From positions 1,116,001-1,180,000 of the forward strand of contig JACDTU010000002.1 in the NCBI GenBank assembly GCA_022376465.1: DNA of 64,000 nt. The letters are read 5' to 3'. The translations under genes were made by a program, and so were the position numbers. The notes beneath the pieces were generated by a model. It did no database searches. It was not told the origin of the DNA and was given only the letters and a program-made list of their open reading frames with translations. The stretch is from Cubamyces lactineus. Its lineage: Eukaryota; Basidiomycota; Agaricomycetes; Polyporales; Polyporaceae. This document shows positions 40,224 through 51,449 of the stretch, in pieces (within the stretch, counting starts at the first letter, position 1; every line of letters starts with the position of its first letter).

Positions 40224-40437
40224 CCAAGCAGGCCAGAAATACGCCTAGCACGAGGCAGAGGGAAGCCAGAGAGAAGGAGAGCGAAAGCAGAGTATGACCG
40301 TCCGAGTCCACACCAGCAGCCAAGCCAGGCCAGTCTGCAGCTCTCAGGCGCCCATGCTCACTCAGTCCGATCATCCACAACAATTTCCACCATAGGCGCT
40401 TGTTTCACCGCGCACGCGTTGGGCGCTCACGCGACTG

Positions 40438-40442
40438 ATTGG
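40438..40442 (-). promoter_or_regulatory. CCAAT box upstream of the AAA ATPase gene
   Basis: On the minus strand the sequence reads gaCCAATca, a good CCAAT-box context, about 215 bp before the ATG at 40223. A CCAAT box would suit a nuclear gene for a mitochondrial protein under Hap control. This is inference from position and motif only. Confidence 0.4.
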
Positions 40443-40564
40443 TCCTTCGAGAGGCTGAGTTCGTGACATTAGGAACCAACGTATACTACGGCTAGGAGGC
40501 GTACGAGTGTCTATGGAGGTTTCCATACGTAGCGTAATAGTCAAATAATGGTAGCCGACCCCAC

Positions 40565-41576
40565 CTAGTCCTGCTTTCCGCGCATCATCTCCTCTTCCCT
40601 CGCCTTCGCCCGTTCCGCCAGGTCAACACCGACCAGGACCTTTGACGCCTTCCACAACTGCACCACGTTCACGATATTTTTGTAGAGGCAGATCGGTCCG
40701 GATACCCACGCCATGAGCTCGGGCCAGGTGAACGCCCCCAGGAAACCGGTGATGCCGAATGACACTGAGAGAGGGGTATGGACCCACTTCATGAGGTAGA
40801 GCGAAATATAGAACAATTCGTTTCCAGCGCAAACGAGGAAGAGGGTTGTCTGGACAATCATCGTGAGCTTAAATCATTGCCTTCTAGCGCACAGGTTACT
40901 TACAGGATTGTAGTAGGCTCGCAGCAGACGGCTGACGTCACTGTCTACTTGCTTGTGGCTTTTCGATCCAGTCACGAGCGAACTGGCGAAGGGACTCGGC
41001 GTAAGTCTTGGCCTGTGCATGAGGATGGGAATGGACGCACCTATTCATGTGCATGTAGTGGCTGCTAAAGTCGAGAGCGATGAGGAACTGGAATCCCAGT
41101 GCCCAGTCCGGGTATGCAGACGTGAGGTAACATAGGAGAGATGTTGTTGTACAGCTTGCATGATCGATTTCAGGATCTAAACCAGCGCTGAGCGATTGTT
41201 GGCACTACTCACCGGTCTGTGACCATGTCCAGTACCGCACCAAACTTCGAGGCTTGGCCCAGCGCACGTGCAGCATGCCCATCGAAGGCGTCCAGTAAAC
41301 AGGAGATACAGTACAACACCGTGCAGTACTTTGGATGGAAGCTCATATAATGCAAAGATACCGCCGCGAGGATGATCCGCGTGTACCCTAGCGAGATGCA
41401 TATTCGTGAATCCGTGGACGCGAAAGACGAAGAGGCGGCGTACCGATAAGGTTGGGCACGAAGAGGAACACATTCTCCGAGTACGTCTGCGCGGTCGCAA
41501 GGTCAACAGCAACCTTCGCGTCTACCACGTCGATAGAACCTCTTCTCCTCGTCAGCGTCGCAGGACCGTTGGACAT
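40565..41576 (-). CDS. PIS1: CDP-diacylglycerol-inositol 3-phosphatidyltransferase
   Basis: Makes phosphatidylinositol from CDP-diacylglycerol and myo-inositol in the ER. The ATG at 41576 gives MSNGPATLTRRRGSIDVVDA, then ENVFLFVPNLIGYTRIILA, SCLLDAFDGHAARALGQ and ASKFGAVLDMVTDRCTTSLL, which contain the full CDP-alcohol phosphotransferase motif D-G-x2-A-R-x8-G-x3-D-x3-D. The last exon has TTLFLVCAGNELFYISLYLM, ending EEMMRGKQD-stop at 40565. Four or more short introns occur. PI is the substrate of PIK1, encoded 32 kb away. ACGCGT occurs twice upstream, at 41686-41691 and 41743-41748, with no obvious reason for cell-cycle control. Confidence 0.95.
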
Positions 41577-43358
41577 GGTGGACGTTGAGGAGCACAGTGC
41601 GGCCCACGTAGTAAGTAGGATTTGTACACTCGCGCCGAGCGGCACGGGCTCCTCGGCGCTCCCGAACACGGAAAACACGCCTGTCACGCGTACCGTCACG
41701 CTACTGTCACATTCTCTGCGCGTCCGTCCTTGTGGCACAGTCACGCGTTGGTGGCACTGCAAGCGCCATTCAACACCTGTGCTCTGACCACCCTCCTCAC
41801 AGTCTATAGTCCCGCTGGCGTTTTTCTTTGTTACTATGCATCGTCTTCTCCTCCTCTCAGCTGTCTGAGGGTGTCTCCGCAGTCTCGATTGATGAACACA
41901 GGTTGAGACAAGCAGCGGCGATGCCCGAGACGGCCTTGGGAGAGAGAGCCTCAACAGCGAAGACACTTCGGCTGCGCCCTCCTGAGCGCAGTAGAGTGCC
42001 CCAGAGTAACCCGCCATTGATATGAAGCGCGCAAACAACCTACGCGTCTATCCTGCCCATGCATATATGGATACTGGGCAATTTGGGACCTGCAGGTATA
42101 CACGAATGTTTGTGGGCGCGTCCAAGACCTTTTAGGTGTATGTGGGTTTCCCACTAGCATTTAGAAGCAGTAAATCAGCGCGGACAACTGATGCAGATGT
42201 TTGATGCTCCATCCACAGGCCACTACGTGGGATACCGCATGCCATATACGAGACACTTGCACCACCCATACAAGTGTCCCAGGCTGTTCCCGCCCCCTCA
42301 CGTTCATCCTGGCGTTGCGTTTGGACCACAGTGAATGATGCCAAGAAGCACGAGTTTATTGGAGGTGATTGTGCGCAATCTTCAGGGCCAGGAGTCCCTG
42401 ACATACTAGAAAGGGCGAGCATCGGTGCCTCAGTTGAGCGTGTGGGAGTGAACACAGACACGGGGTGCGTTATTTATACGTCCTGCGACGCTTTGCCCTT
42501 TCTGACTGGTTGCGCGCATAGGCACGCCGCTTGCGAGCCTGAAGTCATGTGAAAACACTACCTAGACAAAGAAATAGAAGAGACTTTCAAGCGCTGTTTG
42601 CATGTCATCGGACTACCAACCTTCCCGTTTAGATAACATGTCTACCGAAGCATGGTCATGCTCGTCGGCGCCGGCGCTGCGCAGCATTATCTGAGAGGCA
42701 CCGTAAACACGGAAATGACTGGTTCTGTTATATGATATAGTTGCATTAAAGCGTAAGCCCATTACCAAAGGCGGAGATACAGCGCGGGGAGACAGTTCAT
42801 TTGCCGCTGGCCATCTTGCCTCTAATCTGACGTAAACAAGAAGCTGCCAAGGAAGCCACGAGCGGCTGAGATGCTACCGCCGCATGCCTGAAGCCTCGTT
42901 GCATGCAGCCTTTGTCCTGTTTTCTCCCCACTATCGTCGTGCTAGCATGAACAGAGACTTGTTCACGCCCGCTGTGGATGCATTGGCGGTTGGGACAAGC
43001 ACTAGCCACAGTTTGTGGCGCGATTGGTGGGGTCTGGATCAGGCGATGGACCCACATGGGGGTCTCCCGAGATGCCGATAATAGGCCGATCCTGCGCTAG
43101 TTTTGTCAGCAGGCGGCGGAATTTAGGGCCTTGCACAGTTCGTCAATTCACCAACCGGAATATTACCTTCGGCTATTCTACACAACAGCCATTCCTCTTC
43201 ACAGCTGCACACGCCCCAGCACGCTCGGACGGCCAGAAGGTACTTATCTTCATCCGCACAACAACATTACAGGGACGTGTGTCGCGATGAAACGCTCATG
43301 CCGACCGTCCACCAGATATTATCCGTGACAGCCGCGGTAGCGAACCCGTTCCTTCGTG
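41577..43358. other. Divergent intergenic region, no gene supported
   Basis: 1.8 kb lie between the PIS1 and kynurenine monooxygenase start codons. Frames of up to about 110 codons occur on both strands (for example 42132-42461 minus, opening with GTG). None resembles a known family and none continues by a convincing splice. Leader sequences and promoters must lie at both ends. Confidence 0.5.
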
Positions 43359-45383
<2,025 letters not shown>

Positions 45384-46104
45384 ATGATCAACAACACGAC
45401 CAAGCCCGCAACGTTCTCCCGGGCTTGCTCGTGGGGGCCTCGTTAATGAAAATGTCGTAATAGGCGCAACCGCGGGAAAGTTGGCCCCCGTCGCGGCGAT
45501 GGCGATCTCCTCCTGGGTCCGAGCCCTCTAGGCGTTCTCTCCCCCTCCGTCCCGAACGGTTGGGTTGGACATTTTGTGGGATTTTTGGCATAATTTTTAG
45601 CGACATCAGACTGGGCAGGTGCCCCTGCAAGGGGCATGCGCTGCGGGCCGACGCGGGATGCGAGGGGGGAGACAGCCTGAGGCGGGAGCAGAGTGTGCAC
45701 TTACCCCTATACTATATGGTGTGCGCCCACGGTGCGGAGCCAGTTGCACGGTCGAGGCAGTCTCTCCGGGACCTTGTGAAATCGGCTCGTTCGTGACATA
45801 GTACGAAGCTATATGTTTGCTTCACAGACGCAGGGTGGGAAAGCATGGATAAGCGATGAGAGAGCAGTAACGGAGTAATCGTAGCATAGTTCGACCAATA
45901 GGGAAGTACCGACGAGAGTATGGGGAGGGAGGCAGGAAGTTCATAGACGAGATCAGATCATGCAGCGTCATGAGTGTCGGCAATAAATATACAGTACAGG
46001 GAAGCATTCGGAGGAGGGTGATGCGGCACGGATGGATTGTGGACAGGTATGAGCGTGGTGGTGGACAGGTGAGGGGCGGTGGTGGTATTAGAGGAGGCGG
46101 CCGT
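45384..46104. other. Convergent 3' intergenic region
   Basis: 3' flanks of BNA4 and the AT-hook gene. No coding exon supported. A GC-rich stretch lies near 45610-45690. Confidence 0.5.
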
Positions 46105-46691
46105 TCAACTGGCATTCTTCGGTGGGCGGCCCCGCTTTTTCTTTGCAGGGGGTGCATCCGCGGCCGAACTTGCTTCGCCTGCATCCCCTCCGGACGGCTC
46201 CGGAGGCGGATTCTTGCGAGGGCGGCCTCTCTTGCGTTTGGGAGGAGGCTCCGAGGGCTCCCCACCTTCGGCCTTCTTTTCTTCCTCTGGCTTCCTCTGC
46301 GAATATAGATATAGTTGAGGGATTGGAAGGGACAGTCAGCATACGGCAGGCGGTGTGAACGACTATCGGGACTTACCTTTGGAGGCCTTCCCCTCGGTCT
46401 GCGGGGAGTATCGCTGGACGGACCTGCGGCAGCCGCAGCGGCCTCTGCAGCAAGAGTTTTCTTGTTCTTACTGCCCGGAGGACGACCGCGCTTGCGCTTG
46501 GGCGGTGGGTCGTTCTGGCTACCTGAGATCGCAAGATCAACGCGAGACTAGAGTGAGTACGGCGCTTGCTGTGGGGGGAACGGAACGGAGTTAGAAAGCA
46601 ACGGACCCGCCTCTGGCTCGCCTGCGTCGTCGTCAATCTCGTCGACCTTGGGATCGTCGGAGGGAGCCTTGGGCTCGGGCGAGTCAGACAT
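46105..46691 (-). CDS. Small AT-hook (HMGA-like) DNA-binding protein
   Basis: Exons 46607-46691, 46377-46522 and 46105-46296 sum to 423 nt, an intact 140-residue frame starting MSDSPEPKAPSDDPKVDEID. Four AT-hook cores are visible in order: KRKRGRPPGSK, RRPRGRPPK, KRKRGRPRK and KKKRGRPPK (ending NAS-stop). They are separated by Ala/Pro/Glu-rich linkers, and the N terminus is acidic. This is the layout of HMGA-type proteins, which bind the minor groove of AT-rich DNA and shape chromatin. No other domain is present. An AT-rich stretch (47301-47317) lies about 600 bp upstream of its start. The specific role is unknown. Confidence 0.9.
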
Positions 46692-47713
46692 GTCTGCCGG
46701 GCAGATTTGCGGGGAGGGAGGGACGGTGCGGATGGAGGGGAAGAAGGAAAAACGCGACAAGCCCGCGTTTTAACGAAGGAAATGGGCTGTAGGAATTCTC
46801 GCGTGCAGAACGCCCAAAAGAGGGCTTTATTATATCTCATCTCTCAGAGAACGTCCAGAAGGAATCATCATCCTCGAATTCTCGCCCTGTACGTAATTTA
46901 CGTCTCACTGTCAATATTGAAAAAGGTATGTCGGCCTCTCCTCTCGCTCACGCTCACCACCGCCCGCGGCACTAGCCGGCCGGCAACAAATCAGAGGAGG
47001 GACCGTCCTCTGACCGTCCTCGCGTGCTGGACAGGCTGACGGTGGGGAGGGAATATCGAACGAGGAAGGGAGCGGAGAGCGAGGGGGACTATAGCGTCCG
47101 CACTGGCACCTGCATGCGAATCAGGCTGATGAGAGCGAATGGCCAATCCAAAAATCAGATAACGCCGGCTCACATGAAATCCTTGTGGGCACTGTGGTAA
47201 CCTGCAGCAGCCGGTCGGCTGAGTGGGCCGCGTCCGAAGGCTCCGCGTCCGCGCCTGCGTCCATCAGGTCTAGAAAGGGAAAGGCAAGATGCGGAAGTGG
47301 ATATAATATATATAATAGTTCTGGGCAGAGAAAGAGGAGATGATGTGTGTACCTGACGATGAGAAGCGGTCGGGGAATCAGTTGGACGCGAAGGCTAAGA
47401 TGAGAGGGTGCATAGCGTGCAGGGACGCAGGCTGAGGAGAGCAGATGGCGGTCGACCACGCGCACACCCCTTCATCCACAATAGGCAGCCTACCATCGCG
47501 GACGATAAGCCAACTCCGCCCTAATTCCCGCCAGCCCATGGGCGTCTGTAGGGCGTCTATTCAATTAGTGGGCATGCAACGTGTTAGATGGATCGTAGGC
47601 GCCCGTTTGGCACACACTGCTCTGTCAACTACAGCCCAGCTCTCCACTCTGTACACTCGCTCTGCCGTGCCGTGCCTTGCATGTCCGCCCCGCTCCTATA
47701 GCCTCGCCTCGCC
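46692..47713. other. Divergent intergenic region with an AT-rich element
   Basis: 1.0 kb between the AT-hook gene and OS-9. It contains a 17-bp A/T-only run at 47301-47317, notable in this GC-rich sequence. A minus-strand frame with ATG near 47262 would give a product of about 27 residues after a possible splice; I do not call it. Confidence 0.5.
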
Positions 47714-49584
47714 ATGCTCTCGCTCGCGCTTTCTCTTCCCCTCTCGCTCGCCCTCCTCGTCTCTGCTCGCATACACCACTCTCGCGTCCCAGAGGATCCC
47801 TACGCGTTCCCCAAATATCGCGTCTCCTTCCTCCATGGGCTCCCCGTCCTCAACCAGACAGCCGAACGCTGGCTCCGCGACGGCCTCCGAGGAGGCGAGG
47901 CAGAGTTCCTCGACCACCCGTGGCAAGAGTCGCAATGGCATGCCAGTCCTCTAAAGAGCATCGAAGCCGGTGACGACTCCCAGTCTGATGTCCGTACGAC
48001 GTGCCCTTCCCTGCCAAACACCTTCTAGTATGCTCATTGACTTCCTGCTCAGCCAGCCTCTGAGCGCGGCTCAAATTACACGCTTCAGCACATGAGGTTC
48101 GGCCCAAAGTCGTCCTTCGTTTGCCTCGTTCCTCCACAGCCCCAGGATGATCCTCCCGCCGTCGAAGACTCCGCGACAGACGTCGCCACGCCCGTCCACA
48201 GCTGGTCCCTCCTCCAGCCCCTCTCCGGCAAGTGCCTATACGTGAGTGCTGCCCGGTTCTCGACCGGCTCGCACCGCCGATAACATCCCTGCAGCACAGA
48301 CAAGGCTGGTTCACATACTCCTACTGCCATAATTCGCACGTCCGCCAGTTCCACGAGCTGCACCATCAGCACATCCCGAGCACAGGTGACGAGCTCCCCG
48401 CCCCCGTCTGCCCGATCGCCGATTTTTGCTAACCGACCGTGCCGTGGATTCCAGGCGAGTACAAACCAGAAGAGGATCCGGATGTAAGCGTCGCCCCGTG
48501 ACCCCCCTCTTCCAAGTGGCTATCTAAGTTGACGTCGCATATCGCCAGTGGGAAGCATACACGCTCGGAAGGGCTCCTCCAACCCTGGAGGCGGGTGCCG
48601 AACTGACCACCGCAGAGGCTGCCGCCGCGGCGAATCTTGAGCTCGCACGAGGCGCCGGATCGCGCTACCTCGTCCAGCGGTGGGGGGACGGCACCTACTG
48701 CGACAAAACTGGTCGCAAACGCGACGTTGAGATCCAGGCAAGTCTCCCGCCCGCTCATGTGCCGCGCGGACCGTGAGCTAACTTCTGCTGCCCGCGCCGC
48801 TCGCCCGCCTGGCCCGCCGCGCCGCACCGCCCGTCCTGCGCAGTTTCATTGCTCGATGACGATGACCGACACGATTCTTTTCGTGAAGGAGACGCAGACG
48901 TGCCACTACGTCATCCACATCGCGACGCCCCGCCTGTGCGGCGAACCTGGCTTCCGCTCGCGCATCGACGCCGAAGAGGAGCATGTCATCCAGTGCCGTG
49001 AGGTACTCGCCGAGGACGAGTATACCGCCGCCGACCGCTCTCTTCCCGCCGCTCCTCACCCGTTCCGCAGAGCCCGCACGCAGAAGAAGGTCATTGCGCC
49101 TCCGCCTGATCAGCCTGCGGCCAAAGCCGAAGGCGTGGACGGCACAAAGGAGGATGGCGCGGACCCGCACGAGGAGCTCCTCCGCCGGGCTATTCAGCGC
49201 CTCCTCGCACGCAAGGGCCTAGGCGGAGCAGACTCGCACGTCGTCGTTGAGCAGCTGCCTGACGGCGAGGGCGAGCTTCTCATCGAGTTCGTAGACATCG
49301 ACTTGGGCGAGGTTGACGGCGAGGACGGCGAGGGCGCGTATTACGAGGACGCAGAGTACGCCGACGACGGCTGGCTCGCGGACGGGCAGCCCCTCGATGG
49401 CCGGCGGCTCCAGGAGATTTTGCGCGCGGCTGGTTTGGGGACGAGAGGCCAGAAGACGCAGCAGCAGGCACCAGGTAACAGCCGAAGCGGTGGTGCCCGC
49501 GGGAGCCAGGCGGGAGAGACAGACAAGGACGAGGACGCCGCGGAGGAAGGGTCAGCGGCGAAGAAGCCTCGCGACGAGCTCTGA
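47714..49584 (+). CDS. YOS9: ER quality-control lectin OS-9/Yos9
   Basis: Luminal ERAD lectin that reads trimmed N-glycans and delivers misfolded glycoproteins to the Hrd1 ligase. The start MLSLALSLPLSLALLVSARI is a signal peptide. Next come YRVSFLHGLPVLN, then the MRH domain: SLLQPLSGKCLY-HRQGWFTY, SYCHNSHVRQFHE, EEDPDWEAYTLGR, QRWGDGTYCDKTGRKRDVEI, QFHCSMTMTDTILFVKETQT and CHYVIHIATPRLCGEPGF. Six or more cysteines and the expected Q, R, E and Y sugar-contact residues are present. A long acidic C-terminal part follows. The protein ends KKPRDEL-stop, an ER retrieval signal of the K/H/RDEL type. Four or five short introns. Confidence 0.95.
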
Positions 49585-50655
49585 TGAGTTGCCGGCATGG
49601 AAGGTGAACTTGGGGGCGGCGCGATGCTTATACCTAGCTTGAAGCTCGGGAGCTGGGGTCTGGGGTCTGGGGCCGCTAGCCTCTTTTCGTGCGGTCGTGC
49701 AGTCGTGCGGGCTTCGTATCTTTCGTTGCACATCACCGCTGACACCCGCCCTCTTCTCTGGCGTCGTGTGCGCGCTTTTTCGTTCGTCGACTTCTTCGTT
49801 CTTCGTTCCTCGTTCCGCGTGCCTATAGGCCCGTGTACAGTGTACACCACACATCGATCACTTACCTGTTGGAAATCCTCGAGTTCGGATGGATGGACGA
49901 CTACTGCACTCGTGCACGCCTCCTTTGTGTTTGCGGAACAAGAGTACAGAAGAAAAGTAAAGAAAAGAGAAGGAAAGGATCGAAAAGAGAGAAGGGCGGT
50001 AATGAATGGCCAATCCCCCCCCCCTACCCCTCCCAAATCTTTCTGCGCTTTCTGCGCCGCTTTCCGCTCGAACCGCGACACACTGATCCCGCGTTGCGCT
50101 AGAAGGCCGGGGTAGACGACGGGCGAACCGCACGTCCCTGCCACGACATACACGCATGGCGCTGTCGCTGTGTGCCCGTGGCTCGCTCTTGCTAGTGCAG
50201 GTACGCTAGCGCTATGTACTATTGCGTGCAACGCTGCTGTAGGCGTTTGGATATCCTTGCGTAGGCTGCACCGTCGAGCTTGGCTATGATTGTGGCACCA
50301 TTGTCAGCACTCACGCACTACTACGCCTGCGAGTGTGACACGGTGCACTTGCTGAAGCACAGCGTAGCCTACGCGAGCCCGCAGGTGACCGCCGTACATT
50401 GCGATAGATACATATATCCGTACTACCGCCAGATTCTCGACCAAGCCCGCGGACATGTACAAGCCAGAAGCTGCCTTCGTGTTCTATCCCCTTCGAGTTC
50501 TATCCTTCACTTCGAACCCGCGAACACGGAAGCACTACTCGAACTTAGCAAGCACTGGTGCGAGAATTGTGTATTGCGGTGGAGATGTACGCGTACAATT
50601 ACACGAGCACTCTTTCTATCGTAAGGGAGACAAAACTGTACATCGAAAAGACACG

Positions 50656-50896
50656 CCGCGTTCTCCTCTCTTCTCCCCCTCCCGCCTCTGTTCCTCTTTC
50701 TTTTAGGTTTCTCTCTCTCGCGCGCGCGCGTACGTACCACCGAGCCGGCCAAACTGTTCGTGAAGCGAAGGGAAGTGTGTCGAGCGGAAGAGCAAAAGAA
50801 GATATAGATGTGAAAGAAAAAATGAAAGGGAAGAAAAGATAGAGAGTGAGAAATGAGATGAAGATAGAAAAGAAGAGGGAGAAGGGAAAGTGGATG
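50656..50896. repeat. Polypyrimidine / alternating CG / polypurine composite tract
   Basis: On the plus strand a CT-rich run (about 50656-50718) is followed by an alternating cgcgcgcgcgcg-tacgtac block (50719-50737) and then a GA-rich run (about 50760-50896). The alternating block could adopt Z-DNA, and the flanking runs could form triplexes or a loose hairpin. That is inferred from base order only. Confidence 0.6.
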
Positions 50897-51090
50897 ATGA
50901 CGACGAGGCGGCAACGAAAGTGTGGGAGGAGGACACATGCAACGGCCACGAGGACGCGGGGCGAGGCTCGGGCCCACGCCCCCCATGCAGGAGGAAAACA
51001 GTCCGTAACGAGACGCGAGACGCAAGAGGGCGAAGAAAGCGAAGGTGGTGTGTGGAGTGACGCAAGAACATAGAGCAGACTCTTCAAGAC

Positions 51091-51130
51091 CATCATCATC
51101 ATCAACATCGTCGTCGTTGTCATCGTCGTG
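51091..51130. repeat. Imperfect CAT/CGT trinucleotide microsatellite
   Basis: catcatcatcatcaacatcg is followed by tcgtcgttgtcatcgtcgtg. It is a trinucleotide repeat in non-coding DNA past the end of the HAL kinase gene. Confidence 0.75.
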
Positions 51131-51449
51131 CAGCCTGACCCTTGTCGTCGGCCGTGTCGCACGTGTGGGGGTTGTTGGTTCTCTCTATGCACATGGGGCA
51201 AGATAATAGAGCGCGCGGATTAGACGCAGCGAAGGGGAAGCATAATAGATATATAAAGCAGCTGGAGAAATTGCAGGTGGATAGGTGGGTAGAGCATGCA
51301 GGTGGATGGATGTATGCGGCGGTCGTGTGCGGGACGTGTGGTATGGACGACGTGGCTGGAAGACATGGCGTTGGCGGCGGCGGCGATTGGAGCGATACAA
51401 TACAAGACAACGAGGCAAGACGAGAGCGGGACACGCACAAAGGGCACGA

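Larger units (their letters stand above)
49585..51449. other. Convergent intergenic region with simple-sequence tracts
   Basis: 1.9 kb between the 3' ends of OS-9 and the HAL kinase. No recognisable gene; the frames of 150-200 codons on the minus strand (50507-51201) are low-complexity translations of pyrimidine tracts. It holds a C-run near 50010, the composite tract at 50656-50896 and a CAT/CGT microsatellite at 51091-51130. Confidence 0.55.

Noticed and set aside
42132..42461. Possible 109-codon gene upstream of BNA4
   Set aside because: GTG opening, no splice partners, no recognisable similarity.
50507..51201. Ser/Phe/Leu-rich minus-strand frames of 120-200 codons
   Set aside because: Translations of a purine/pyrimidine tract in a convergent intergenic region; no domain.
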